Shown here one piece after another: positions 51,452-60,320 of a DNA stretch of 64,000 bases. Position 1 is the first letter of the stretch. Every line of letters begins with the position of its first letter. Source of the stretch: Bacteroides intestinalis (GTDB taxonomy: Bacteria; Bacteroidota; Bacteroidia; Bacteroidales; Bacteroidaceae); contig NZ_QRZF01000019.1 of assembly GCF_003464595.1 (NCBI RefSeq), forward strand, positions 1 through 64,000, given 5' to 3'. The position numbers were made by a program, and so were the translations under genes. The notes beneath the pieces were generated by a model, which had not been told where the DNA came from, ran no database searches, and worked only from the letters and a program-made list of their open reading frames with translations.

Positions 51452-53782
51452 TTAATTCTTCTTTACTGCTATTAACCGGAAACGCAATGGAGTATCACGG
51501 TCTTTTATCAAGTTTTCAGGGTATGTATCATCTTCACTAAGTGAATGTAAATCCCTTCCTATTTGATAAGTATAAGCTTTTTCGTCTCCTCCATCTATAT
51601 CGGATACTAAACTTACAGCATCTGAGGTCCAATATTCCATAAAGTCATGTAAGGGTTCAGCATCCGCTACATTAAAACTGCCAGCTAACCAAGCTTTTTC
51701 AATCATCTGCCATTCTGCAATAGCCGGAAGAGTCCAAAAGTAATCGGTATAACTCGGGCTTGCACTAAGATTTGGTAGACTATGATCGTTTAACAAGTCA
51801 TCTATATTACCAGATGGGGCTTGTTCCGGCAGTCCATAAAATGTCATAGCATATACCATGGCACTTCCACCATTTTCTTTTCCCCACGGGAGATAAGACT
51901 GTGCTACTTTATAATGTTCGCATCCTCCTGCTTGATCGATTAAATGGAAACAGTTGGCATAGCCGTGTGGATATGTGGCGTCAAAGCCTACATTTTTATC
52001 CAGAACTTCACCTTTGAAGCCCCAGGGCATAGCCTGTCTGTCTACCCTGTCGATCAAAATACTAATATTTGTATGGCCGAATATTTTATTTGCTAGATCA
52101 TCGGGGACATCGTATACGATCGGGGCATACTGTTTGATTTCGATAGTCTGAATTTCTTCACCATTTACTGAGATGGTTACTTTACATGAACGGGATGTTG
52201 CTGTAGCTCCACTTTCCGGTACCATTGGTTGAGCATAAATCCATAAAATACCGTTTGTTGCTTTAAGGTCCGAACCACCAGCTACACTTTCCCAACCTGT
52301 TTTATTGTAACTGTCCGGATCATATACCCAAAGAAAATAGTCTCCACTCCCGGAAATGGTATAAGTTGTATTTTCTCCGGCCATGACTTCAATTGGTATG
52401 TATTCTCCGCTTGCATTTACATTTATATCTCCTGAAACAAATGATGCTTCACCTAGTTCGGTTTCCATGCGCCAGGTTATATCATCTGAATTTGTTTCCA
52501 ATTCACCAGTTTCTGGATCTATTTGTCCTCCTTCGGTTACAGCATATCCTGATAGTGATAAAGTTACTGCGTAATAGTGGTTACGAATTACATCGAAGTC
52601 AGAGATGACATCTCCCCCTAAGAATATTCGGAAAGATACTGGACCGGAAATAATTTCTCCATCATTTTTATACCTTAAATAATTTGCCGATACTTCAAGG
52701 TATGAGCAGTTTTGGGCTGCAGCATCAATTTCTTCAGGAGTAATGCCGGTTGCTGCAGCTGGGCGCTTATATTTCTGGTTTGTTTCGGCAGCGCCGAAGT
52801 CTTCATGATGAGTATTTTCAAATAGAAACAAAGGTGCAACGTCCTGATCAGTATAGTTTGTTTCTATACCTTCATTCCAACTATTACCTTCGAAATAATG
52901 TTTACCACTATGGGTGGACAGATTAGAAAATTGTTCTTTGTATTTTTCAACAGTTACTTCATTGGCAACTCGTGACCATTTGTAAGATGCCGTTTCTTTG
53001 AATTCGCCATTTTGGACAATGTCAGTCGAAGCATTCAAGTCGATATTTGGTTGACCTATGAAACATTCCTTAGGGACCCTGTGTAACTGAATTCTGGTAG
53101 GTGTTATGATTACGTCATCTTTTAATCCGCTTCCATCAATTCTGACTGTTACTAATGCAGCGAGACGTTGTAACTCCGCTTTCAGAGTTTTGCCGACAGT
53201 TCCATCTGCATCGGTATGTGTCTCATTTTCTATAGCTTTAGCAAATAGCATACTGTTTCCGCTGATAATACCGGATAGGCTAGAGGTTTCTTCCTTTATT
53301 CTTTGTAATTCCCCGACATTATGAGGACCTTTGATTTGCATACTTGAACCATAGTTGGCAACCACATAGATAGTACTTGCCACGTATCCTTTGTCTTCCA
53401 AATACTTTGCGGAAAAATGGAGTGAATAACTATTGTTTTCCTGAGACACAAAAGTAACTCCATCAGGTAATATGACGCTTGCTTCGTCATTGAAGGGGAG
53501 ATAGAAGATTTCTTGTATGTCTGATTCTTCATTACTGCCCGCTGCAATAATGATATTCAAGTCATTGACTATATCAAAATCAATGGCACCGGCACGTGTA
53601 GTGGTAGATGATATAATAGGTTTTGGCAACTTTACATTTAGTATAACTTCTCCATTGACTACAGGGGTACTCTTAAAATCGTCTTTGATGCAACTTGTCC
53701 AAAGGAGTACTCCTAATAGTAAAAGAAAGATGTCTGCCCTTTTATACAGATAGAATATATTGTGAATCTTTATATTTCTCAT
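51452..53782 (-). CDS. large fimbrial tip-like lipoprotein of operon 2 (DUF4906-like)
   Basis: A 776-residue lipoprotein (lipobox LWTSC, Cys31, after a long N-terminal stretch). The N-terminal region (VNGEVILNVKLPKPI, then STTTRAGAIDFDIVNDLNII) is fimbrillin-like, with an Arg at STTTRAG as a possible maturation site. The middle (ALVTVRIDGSG to VISDFDVIRNHYYAVTLSLS) matches large Bacteroides fimbrial tip proteins of the DUF4906 type. The C-terminal third carries a BACON-like strand set (ATSRSCKVTISVNGEEIQTI) and a C-terminal module with DYFWTLPAIAEWQMIEKAWL and LRFRLIAVKK, resembling the FISUMP-like end of the operon 1 tip protein. As the last gene after the pilin and anchor genes, it is the likely tip adhesin. 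Confidence 0.7.
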   Translation of the reverse strand: MRNIKIHNIFYLYKRADIFLLLLGVLLWTSCIKDDFKSTPVVNGEVILNVKLPKPIISSTTTRAGAIDFDIVNDLNIIIAAGSNEESDIQEIFYLPFNDEASVILPDGVTFVSQENNSYSLHFSAKYLEDKGYVASTIYVVANYGSSMQIKGPHNVGELQRIKEETSSLSGIISGNSMLFAKAIENETHTDADGTVGKTLKAELQRLAALVTVRIDGSGLKDDVIITPTRIQLHRVPKECFIGQPNIDLNASTDIVQNGEFKETASYKWSRVANEVTVEKYKEQFSNLSTHSGKHYFEGNSWNEGIETNYTDQDVAPLFLFENTHHEDFGAAETNQKYKRPAAATGITPEEIDAAAQNCSYLEVSANYLRYKNDGEIISGPVSFRIFLGGDVISDFDVIRNHYYAVTLSLSGYAVTEGGQIDPETGELETNSDDITWRMETELGEASFVSGDINVNASGEYIPIEVMAGENTTYTISGSGDYFLWVYDPDSYNKTGWESVAGGSDLKATNGILWIYAQPMVPESGATATSRSCKVTISVNGEEIQTIEIKQYAPIVYDVPDDLANKIFGHTNISILIDRVDRQAMPWGFKGEVLDKNVGFDATYPHGYANCFHLIDQAGGCEHYKVAQSYLPWGKENGGSAMVYAMTFYGLPEQAPSGNIDDLLNDHSLPNLSASPSYTDYFWTLPAIAEWQMIEKAWLAGSFNVADAEPLHDFMEYWTSDAVSLVSDIDGGDEKAYTYQIGRDLHSLSEDDTYPENLIKDRDTPLRFRLIAVKKN

Positions 53783-53794
53783 ATTACGATTATT

Positions 53795-54670
53795 TTAGAA
53801 TTCCGGTTTTACGTCTTCTATGGCCCAGTCAGGTATGCTTACTTCTACTCCTATACTCTTGAATTCAATAAGAATAGGGATAATAGTCTCATTCTTATCA
53901 ATATTTATTTCAGGGTGTTTTTCAAGGAAGTCGGCCAATTGCATACTGAAAATTTCCTTGTTGTCTGAGTCATACAATTTCAGGCAAGGGTGTTCTGTTT
54001 GCTTTAAAATATTGAACCGGTATACGTAACTTTGTTTTTTTACATCAGACAGTGGATAATATGTTGCCAGTTCATCGTCTGTTACTTCGTTATTGAAGTT
54101 TACCCAGGTTGATAGGTTGTTAACTTCAAGTTTTAAAGGTGAAGTAGAGCGGGCAGCAGTTTCTATATAACCTTTTACTTCTACATACATATCTATGTGT
54201 GAAGCAGAAAAGGGAATGGTTTCTGTCAGTTCCCGATTTTTAGGAACTGCGAATTCTTTGCTTCCCTGATAGAGAGAGTCATTGGAATGGATAATGTCTC
54301 CCGATAGGCAACACGGATGTGTGCAATGTATATCTTTATAGTTTCCACAATTGACATCTGTGATTACAGTTGCTTCAAAAGCATTACCAATACATACAGC
54401 GCGATATGTTCCAGGAGAGAGCTCAAGACTGATGCTTTGAGTGCTTAGTTCGTTCTGCTTAAGCGTGCGGGAGACTATGCAGTTGTGGTTCGCATCAAAG
54501 ACATACAGATTCACCTTTTCAATCTTTTTTTGAAAGATTTCCGTAGTACCATCGCCAACGTAGCTGAAACGAAGAGTGCAACGGCCGCAGTCATCCCTAT
54601 TTTCTTTGATACATCCTGCCACCAGAACGACCCAAAGCAGGATTATGAATGGATTTATGTATTTCATCAT
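53795..54670 (-). CDS. FimB/Mfa2-family fimbrial anchor lipoprotein of operon 2
   Basis: A 291-residue lipoprotein (MMKYINPFIILLWVVLVAGC, lipobox Cys20), followed by KENRDDCGRCTLRFSYVGDG, the Cys-containing strand that begins FimB/Mfa2 proteins, and KVNLYVFDANHNCIVS as the next strand. C-terminal strands end with VSIPDWAIEDVKPEF. It would anchor or terminate the fimbria in the outer membrane. It follows the major subunit gene (97-base gap) and precedes the tip-like gene (12-base gap) on the same strand, the same relative order as in operon 1. Confidence 0.82.
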   Translation of the reverse strand: MMKYINPFIILLWVVLVAGCIKENRDDCGRCTLRFSYVGDGTTEIFQKKIEKVNLYVFDANHNCIVSRTLKQNELSTQSISLELSPGTYRAVCIGNAFEATVITDVNCGNYKDIHCTHPCCLSGDIIHSNDSLYQGSKEFAVPKNRELTETIPFSASHIDMYVEVKGYIETAARSTSPLKLEVNNLSTWVNFNNEVTDDELATYYPLSDVKKQSYVYRFNILKQTEHPCLKLYDSDNKEIFSMQLADFLEKHPEINIDKNETIIPILIEFKSIGVEVSIPDWAIEDVKPEF

Positions 54671-54767
54671 TATTCTGTATGCTTATAAATTGTGGAATAG
54701 CTATGAACAGCGTGCAGTATTATATGGTTACTGCACACTGCCTTTTATAAAAATTAGGGTTAGGGAA

Positions 54768-55862
54768 TTAATCAAAATCCGGAGTCAGGTTTACAATTAT
54801 CCAGTTTGGAATTACAATATCAACTTTCACACAGATTGTTTCTACCGGTATCCATGGCTTGATGTTGTTACAGGTGAAAGCGTAGTTGACTTTATAGATT
54901 TTACCAGCTTCGAAAGCTGTGATTTCTGTACCTTTATCATCAGTATAACTGGATGCTCTTACGTATTGAGGCATATCCAAATTTCCACTTACTCCATTAT
55001 TGAATACTCCGTTTGCAACGGTCAGTATGATGCGGGGAGCTGCTCCTGGAGCTACATTGTAAACATATACATTAGGCAATGCATCCTTATCTTTTAATTC
55101 TATTTCTGGATTGAAAGGATCTATATACCAGCCTGTTGCGGCATTCCAGTCTTTTTGTCCCTGTTCTGTTGCCGGATAACTGATAGTCTCACTGCCATCA
55201 ACTGTTGTCAGAATATTATCAATACCAATTTTTGATAAAGTTAATTCTTTATAGAGAGCTACTTCACTGGCTGAACTCTCTCCTAAATCGGTACATGCAA
55301 TGCCACCAATCTCTATTCTGGCCAATAGAGGTTGTACGGTTATCTGACCTGCATCGTAAAGTGTGGATGTAGCTCCACTTTCATCTGAACATGAACCACT
55401 TGCAGACCATGATGTACTCTTTCCGTATACTACAATGTCGTTTGGTGTTGATTGCTGGCCTATAAGATCTTTTTTTATAGCATCCAATAAAGTACTAAAA
55501 CTTGAGTGTACTGTTATTACCTTATCGGTGTTCCCTAAAATGGCAACGGCATTCACATCACCTGGAACTTTGTGGAAAGTATATATACCATCAACATTAG
55601 TGCCTTTATCAAATGTTGTGGTAGAGCTAATTTGATCTCCTGCCAGAAAGATCACCTTCAGATTTGAGATGTCTGCAACAGGTATTTTTTGAGTTTCATC
55701 GCTAAAACTACCTGTTGCGCGGCTATCTGGTTTTGCCATATTGGCAATAGAAATTGAAACACTTTTCCCGTTACTGAGGGAATTCTGTTCTGCATCTTCA
55801 TTACTACATGCTGCAAAAGCTAATCCAGCTAATGCCAGCATAACATACTTGCTTAACTTCAT
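54768..55862 (-). CDS. FimA-like major fimbrial subunit of operon 2, lipoprotein precursor
   Basis: A 364-residue pilin precursor (MKLSKYVMLALAGLAFAAC, lipobox Cys19). A short pro-region ends at Arg48 (KPDSRATGS), a trypsin-like cleavage site as in type V pilins. The first strands of the mature domain are VADISNLKVIFLAGDQ; the C-terminal domain ends with INYAFTCNNIKPWI-type strands and VDIVIPNWIIVNLTPDFD. The protein is shorter than the operon 1 major subunit and differs in sequence, so the two fimbriae would have different shafts. It is third in its operon, with 93 bases between it and the DUF3868 gene. Confidence 0.8.
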   Translation of the reverse strand: MKLSKYVMLALAGLAFAACSNEDAEQNSLSNGKSVSISIANMAKPDSRATGSFSDETQKIPVADISNLKVIFLAGDQISSTTTFDKGTNVDGIYTFHKVPGDVNAVAILGNTDKVITVHSSFSTLLDAIKKDLIGQQSTPNDIVVYGKSTSWSASGSCSDESGATSTLYDAGQITVQPLLARIEIGGIACTDLGESSASEVALYKELTLSKIGIDNILTTVDGSETISYPATEQGQKDWNAATGWYIDPFNPEIELKDKDALPNVYVYNVAPGAAPRIILTVANGVFNNGVSGNLDMPQYVRASSYTDDKGTEITAFEAGKIYKVNYAFTCNNIKPWIPVETICVKVDIVIPNWIIVNLTPDFD

Positions 55863-55955
55863 AATTTAAATTGATTAGTAAATAATTGATAACTTAATTT
55901 TATTATGTATATGCTAACTGATTTTATTTATCATGTTTTACCGGGACTCTGTCTG

Positions 55956-57425
55956 TTATAAGTCAGCAATAACTCTGGCTAATTGTTCCAGATTGATCTT
56001 GGCCTCCATGTTTCCGGCGTCAGTTGCACGTTTTAGTGTCTCTTTTGCTTTATCATATTGTTTGTTTTTCGCATAGGCTACACCCAAGCAGTTTAATGCT
56101 TCAGGGGTATGGACAGCTTTCGATTTCTCTATCATTGAGATAGCGGCAGCTATATTGTTGCGTTCCATTTCCACGTTAGCCCCGTTTACTATTGCCGAGG
56201 TTTTGTCTGGATAGGTATGGGCCGCAATCAATAGTACTTCTTTATATTCGGGGGAGTCTTCTCCGTAAGAGTCTGCTACCATATAAATCTCTTCCATGCT
56301 TAGCAAATCCGGGCGGATTTTCAACTGTTTTTTAGCTTCCTCCAAACTGAATTCTTTTACGTTATACTCTATGCGATATTCATTACGGCGTAAGGGTTCA
56401 TACATTTCATTCAGTAGACGCTGATAAATCTCTGGAGGAACAAGGTCCTTGATTCTCTGTTCGCAAACATCCTGATCATCTTCGCACTCATCAATAATCT
56501 TTATAACTTCATCTATTTTTAAGAGTTTTGGGTGCTTTAGCACTTCTTTCCGCAATCCATTCCAGTCTTCCCCTTTCCAAGTTACGTGCCATAGTGAGGC
56601 ATCTACATTTGTGTCCTTCTGCATATATTGAGCAAAATTTTCTGCACGATTTTTAGACAAATGTTCATTGTAGGCTACTGTACCTTCGGGCGAAGCATAC
56701 CCCGTTATATAAATACCTGTTATAGTCAAATCGGGATTTGTCTTTACCACTTCTATGGAATTATGTACTGAATCTAGTTTTGCTTGGTTGTTTTTGAATT
56801 TCGGATCAATGATATAGCTGTTCTGACGATATTGAAGGCGTACTGCACGTATTTCATTGCGTACTTTTATTGTCTCCTTTTCTGGTTGTACAAAAGTAGT
56901 AACATATTGTGGCTGAAACAGTTGTAGGAAGGTGTTCTTTACTAAAGATTCTTCTGTAGCGAGCGTGCCCGCTTCACATTCCAGGCAACCAGTCATTTCT
57001 TCACGAAGTATTAGACGACTCTGTGCCATCCAAGGTTCGTAAGGCAAGGTCATGGAGTATTCCACATTTTGCTTTTTATTGCTCTTACGGCGCACCACCA
57101 TATAGGCATCATCCACTGTTGACTTTCCTGTCAATGCTTTCATACGTTTATGTATCCGGTTTCGGGTACGGCCATCTACTACAACAGGGGTTAATTCTAA
57201 TTCTTTAGAATCTGTTTTGGCTACAATGATTGGTTTCAGACGTACGCTTTTCTGGTTGCCTATTTCCATATCTGTCAAATCAAGCGTCATCTTAACATTC
57301 ACTTCACGGCCATTTTTTGTTACCGATTCATTAATCACTTTCACATTGATAAGTTGTCCCTCCTGTGCATGTGTCCACAGTGATGCGCTCAGCAAGATTC
57401 CTGTGATATATAATATTCTCTTCAT
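55956..57425 (-). CDS. DUF3868 / OmpA-like fimbrial-operon protein, operon 2
   Basis: A 489-residue secreted protein (signal MKRILYITGILLSASLWTHA). It is paralogous to the operon 1 protein at 2109-3629: the middle shares an OmpA-like segment (ITGYASPEGTVAYNEHLSKN) and the N-terminal region carries LPYEPWMAQSRLIL. C-terminal helices are TPR-like (ALNCLGVAYAKNKQYDKAKE). Sequence divergence from the operon 1 copy is substantial, so this is an old duplication or independent acquisition. It follows the DUF3575 gene by 18 bases. Function inferred as the cell-wall-linked assembly component. Confidence 0.8.
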   Translation of the reverse strand: MKRILYITGILLSASLWTHAQEGQLINVKVINESVTKNGREVNVKMTLDLTDMEIGNQKSVRLKPIIVAKTDSKELELTPVVVDGRTRNRIHKRMKALTGKSTVDDAYMVVRRKSNKKQNVEYSMTLPYEPWMAQSRLILREEMTGCLECEAGTLATEESLVKNTFLQLFQPQYVTTFVQPEKETIKVRNEIRAVRLQYRQNSYIIDPKFKNNQAKLDSVHNSIEVVKTNPDLTITGIYITGYASPEGTVAYNEHLSKNRAENFAQYMQKDTNVDASLWHVTWKGEDWNGLRKEVLKHPKLLKIDEVIKIIDECEDDQDVCEQRIKDLVPPEIYQRLLNEMYEPLRRNEYRIEYNVKEFSLEEAKKQLKIRPDLLSMEEIYMVADSYGEDSPEYKEVLLIAAHTYPDKTSAIVNGANVEMERNNIAAAISMIEKSKAVHTPEALNCLGVAYAKNKQYDKAKETLKRATDAGNMEAKINLEQLARVIADL

Positions 57426-57443
57426 AACTCAGTTTTTCCTTTT

Positions 57444-58016
57444 TTACTTAATAACATAGATAAGTGATATGGCGGCTTTGGTTGCTCCCAAATAGTTCTT
57501 GTTCCCTTTTTCTTTCCATTCACCGCATTTAGGACAATCGTATTTATCGTAGTGTGCACGTACGTATCCCAAGCCTAGACTTGCTTCAAGGCTCCAGCGA
57601 TTACTTAGTAGCCATTGGTAGCCATAAGCTAAGCCTGCCCCATAATAGTACCCCTCATAGCGGTAATCCTTTGTTGAAGGGAGTATCCCTAGTGGGAACT
57701 TCATATTGCCTACATTATATTGTCCCCCCAGTAGATGAAAACCTAAAAAATGACCATTGAAACGCTCGCATAACCAGTAGCGGGCTTCAGGTTGTGCCAT
57801 CCAATGTTTCCACTTCTTATCATCTGAAAATGAAAAAGGATTATAATTAGCGGACAGATCTAACGTCCACTGAGGGGTAAGACCTATTTCAGCGCTGAGG
57901 TTGAAGGTCGTAGTGGCATCGTACAGGAGGTTTGTCTTGATGGCAACATTCTGTGCAGATAAAGAGATGCCGATGAATAGAAAAATAATACAAAGACTCT
58001 TTTTCATGCTCTTCAT
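57444..58016 (-). CDS. DUF3575 outer-membrane-type protein, first gene of fimbrial operon 2
   Basis: A 190-residue protein with a signal peptide ending GISLSAQ (the start could be 58016 or the Met three codons in). NVAIKTNLLYDATTTFNLSAE and the later SLEASLGLGYVRAHYDKYDC are the DUF3575 signature shared with the operon 1 copy. It is predicted as a small outer-membrane barrel. It is the first gene after the invertible promoter segment, so its expression and that of the four genes behind it should depend on the orientation of that segment. A perfect -7 box at 58106-58113 points toward it in the orientation seen here. Confidence 0.85.
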   Translation of the reverse strand: MKSMKKSLCIIFLFIGISLSAQNVAIKTNLLYDATTTFNLSAEIGLTPQWTLDLSANYNPFSFSDDKKWKHWMAQPEARYWLCERFNGHFLGFHLLGGQYNVGNMKFPLGILPSTKDYRYEGYYYGAGLAYGYQWLLSNRWSLEASLGLGYVRAHYDKYDCPKCGEWKEKGNKNYLGATKAAISLIYVIK

Positions 58017-58060
58017 TTTAATAATGTGAGTTTTTTTCGATTAATATCTTGTGCTTAACA

Positions 58061-58087
58061 TTTCTGTTACTTTGTAGGTAACAGAAA
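58061..58087. repeat. left inverted site of the invertible promoter (IRL)
   Basis: A 27-bp site with 10-bp palindromic arms, TTTCTGTTAC and GTAACAGAAA, around a 7-bp spacer TTTGTAG. This is the layout of a tyrosine recombinase core site. Its partner is 58368-58394, in inverse orientation. Confidence 0.85.
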
Positions 58088-58105
58088 TAGGCTAGAGAGC
58101 CACTG

Positions 58106-58113
58106 CAAATGTA
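58106..58113 (-). promoter_or_regulatory. -7 box of fimbrial operon 2, inside the invertible segment
   Basis: Minus-strand TACATTTG, exact TAnnTTTG, 19 bases inside the left inverted site and about 90 bases before the operon's first start codon. The upstream region is AT-rich; no clear -33 TTTG. Confidence 0.65.
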
Positions 58114-58367
58114 TTTATTGTGGATATGTAGATTAATCTTTTTGGATTTCTGAGATTTGAAAAGAGCATAAAAAAGAATACTGTGTTAATTTAATATAAC
58201 ACAGCTATGTGTGTATTGCATAAAATCAATATGCGTAATGCACTATTGATGGATGGTTTCCTTATTTAGAATGTATTCTAGAATGTTTTTTAATTTTTAT
58301 CTAAAATTTCTTCATGTTTTTCTTGCGTGATTTATATTTATTGTAGATATTTGCGATGTTAAATCAT

Positions 58368-58394
58368 TTTCTGTTACCTACAAAGTAATAGAAA
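58368..58394. repeat. right inverted site of the invertible promoter (IRR)
   Basis: Arms TTTCTGTTAC and GTAATAGAAA around the 7-bp spacer CTACAAA, the exact reverse complement of the spacer in the left site. One arm base differs from the left copy (A for G in its complement). Confidence 0.85.
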
Positions 58395-58458
58395 GCAATA
58401 TAATAATTTAGATGTTCATTTCTGTTTGTTTATTGGTTGATTATAAGATCATTGTACT

Positions 58459-59373
58459 TTATTTAGACACAAATGTATGAGAAATAATTTTCCTGTTCAT
58501 TTCATTTATTTTTTCATCTGTATGTCTCTTGAAGTAAGTTTCGGTTACCTTGACTGATGAGTGACCCATTGCATTGCTAATGAGCTCTTGTTGGTAATTT
58601 CTGTAATTGGCTATAGTAGCCCAACTATGGCGGGCACTGTAACTGCTTAATCGTACTGGTGCTCCAGTGATCTTGATTAAATGTCCCAATAAATAATTGA
58701 AATTACGTAATGCGTTTTGATACTGTCGGTATTCGTTGCATCCCGGATGGCGAATTAATGGAAACAGGTAAGGAGAATTGTTGTCCGAGTTCTTTAGCTG
58801 CTGGATAAGTGTCATTGCTTCAGGCTCTACATGTACCGTAAGCCAAGTACCTGTTTTGCGACGGCGGTAAGTTATGGTATTACCTTGTAGATCACAACGT
58901 CGCATAAATGCTATATCCACAAAAGGGATACCACGTAGCATAAATAAGAGTATGAACAGCATACGTGCGCGCTCTAATTTCCGATTTTCCGTTATGGGCT
59001 TTTTAAATTTACGCAGTATCTCTTCGTCCAATGCTCGCTTGACTGTCACCTTTGTTCCCGTGTAGACACATTTGAATAATCGGGGCTGATAGGGAGCATG
59101 TCCTTCATCTACTGCACGATAGTAGACAGCACGCAGCATGCGCATATACGTGGAAATGGTATTCCAGTGTAGCTGTCTGGATAACAGATAGTTTTGAAAA
59201 GCCTTTAACCACAAAGGGGTAACTTCTTTAAACTCAAAGGGGACTTTACCCACGAAATCATTAACACGATTAAAGGTGCTCTGATACACATGTGCTGTTC
59301 CCATGCGTTGCTCTTCCCTGAAGCCAGAAATCTGGGTTGCCATGTAGGCCATAAAGTTTGTTTTGTTCATCAT
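58459..59373 (-). CDS. tyrosine site-specific recombinase, likely inverter of the fimbrial promoter
   Basis: Start at 59373 (MMNKTNFMAYMATQISGF) gives 304 residues; an upstream ATG at 59439 adds a hydrophobic, unlikely extension. An N-terminal SAM-like core-binding domain (about 1-100) precedes the catalytic domain. Active-site residues: Arg147 (MLRGIPFVDIA), Lys173 (RRRKTG), Arg248 (SYSARHSWAT, where the usual His of the HxxR box is Tyr245, as is common in Bacteroides invertases), His271 (MGHSS) and Tyr280 (TETYFKR). Its stop is 65 bases from the right inverted site. Local Tsr-type recombinases in Bacteroides invert adjacent promoters; here fimbrial operon 2 is the obvious target. A TATCTTTC box lies near 59410-59417 on the minus strand. 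Confidence 0.9.
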   Translation of the reverse strand: MMNKTNFMAYMATQISGFREEQRMGTAHVYQSTFNRVNDFVGKVPFEFKEVTPLWLKAFQNYLLSRQLHWNTISTYMRMLRAVYYRAVDEGHAPYQPRLFKCVYTGTKVTVKRALDEEILRKFKKPITENRKLERARMLFILLFMLRGIPFVDIAFMRRCDLQGNTITYRRRKTGTWLTVHVEPEAMTLIQQLKNSDNNSPYLFPLIRHPGCNEYRQYQNALRNFNYLLGHLIKITGAPVRLSSYSARHSWATIANYRNYQQELISNAMGHSSVKVTETYFKRHTDEKINEMNRKIISHTFVSK

Positions 59374-59606
59374 ATGACTTTTTATTAAAAGTGGAGCTAT
59401 ATAAATGCTGAAAGATAGGAAAAGTTCAGTGAAAAACAATGTTTAAAGGAGAAGTCGGAATAATTCTAAAAGCTATTTATATATCAGTCTTGCACTGCTT
59501 TTATTACTATACTACACCTTTTTTGTACGATTTATGTGTCATTTTCTCTAAAAAGTACCGTTTCTTTGCAATGTGGAAATATTGTAAAACGAAACTAATA
59601 CCGGAA

Positions 59607-60299
59607 ATGACACATTCAACTTTCATACATATTCTGTGGAAATGTATTTTCCTTGTTCTCCCTTGTACTTTATTGGCGCAAGAGCACGCTTCTTTGGGCC
59701 ATTGGATTGCCGAAGACCAGTCGGGGATGATGGACTTCACCATCCGTGAAGATACGCTTGAACTTATCGTGCCCGAAGGGCTTACTTTATGGTATAAAGA
59801 CCGTCTGACCGGTGATTATGAAATCAGTTATCATATCTGCATGGTGATGAATGGTGGGGAACACGATCGTCTTAGCGACATGAACTGCTTCTGGGCTGCA
59901 AACGATCCGAAACACCCAGGCAAATTATTAGCCCGCTCCACTTGGCGAAATGGCATCTTCCGTAACTATAATACATTGAATCTGTTCTATGTAGGCTATG
60001 GTGGTAATGATAATACCACTACCCGTTTCCGTCGTTACTACGGTCAGTTCTACGATGTGGATGAGGCTCGCATCAAACCTTTGATTAAAGAATATACCGA
60101 TCCTGTTCATCTATTGAAGCCGAACCGATGGTATCATATCCGGATTCGTGTTCAGAATAATAGCACAACTTTCTTAGTAGATGGTGAGGAGCTTTTCCGT
60201 CTGCCTCTCGAAACCGGTGCAGGCGATGGTCATTTTGGCCTGCGCCTTCTGCAAAATCATGTTCGTTTCACGAACTTCCATATCGAACGCTTGAATTAA
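59607..60299 (+). CDS. secreted DUF6250-like concanavalin-fold protein
   Basis: ATG 59607 (MTHSTFIHILWKCIFLVLPC) gives a signal peptide and 230 residues; earlier ATGs at 59439 and 59571 precede or overlap a TTTCTTTG -7-like box (59561-59568). The mature sequence shows beta-jelly-roll features of a laminin-G/concanavalin-like domain (LWYKDRLTGDYEISYHICMV, then NTLNLFYVGYGGNDNTTTRF, then NRWYHIRIRVQNNSTTFLVD, then HFGLRLLQNHVRFTNFHIER). This matches DUF6250, found near polysaccharide lyases and sulfatases in Bacteroides. It is 41 bases upstream of the PL8 gene, so part of that locus, probably a binding or accessory protein. Confidence 0.65.
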   Translation: MTHSTFIHILWKCIFLVLPCTLLAQEHASLGHWIAEDQSGMMDFTIREDTLELIVPEGLTLWYKDRLTGDYEISYHICMVMNGGEHDRLSDMNCFWAANDPKHPGKLLARSTWRNGIFRNYNTLNLFYVGYGGNDNTTTRFRRYYGQFYDVDEARIKPLIKEYTDPVHLLKPNRWYHIRIRVQNNSTTFLVDGEELFRLPLETGAGDGHFGLRLLQNHVRFTNFHIERLN

Positions 60300-60320
60300 T
60301 CCCATTAATATTCTCATACC

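Larger units (their letters stand above)
58061..58394. promoter_or_regulatory. predicted invertible promoter segment for fimbrial operon 2
   Basis: A 334-base AT-rich segment bounded by inverted 27-bp sites identical except for one base. It lies between the first gene of fimbrial operon 2 and a tyrosine recombinase gene, and contains a perfect -7 box close to the left site. In the orientation shown the promoter reads into the fimbrial operon (ON); inversion would turn it toward the recombinase gene's 3' end (OFF). Confidence 0.8.

Noticed and set aside
51349..51540. 63-codon plus-strand frame between DUF4348 and the tip gene
   Set aside because: It overlaps the hairpin at 51353-51388 and the convergent tip gene; no ribosome-binding site.
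58459..59373. The tyrosine recombinase as an integrase of a mobile element
   Set aside because: No attachment-site pair, mobilisation or phage genes nearby; the inverted sites next to its 3' end fit a local invertase better.
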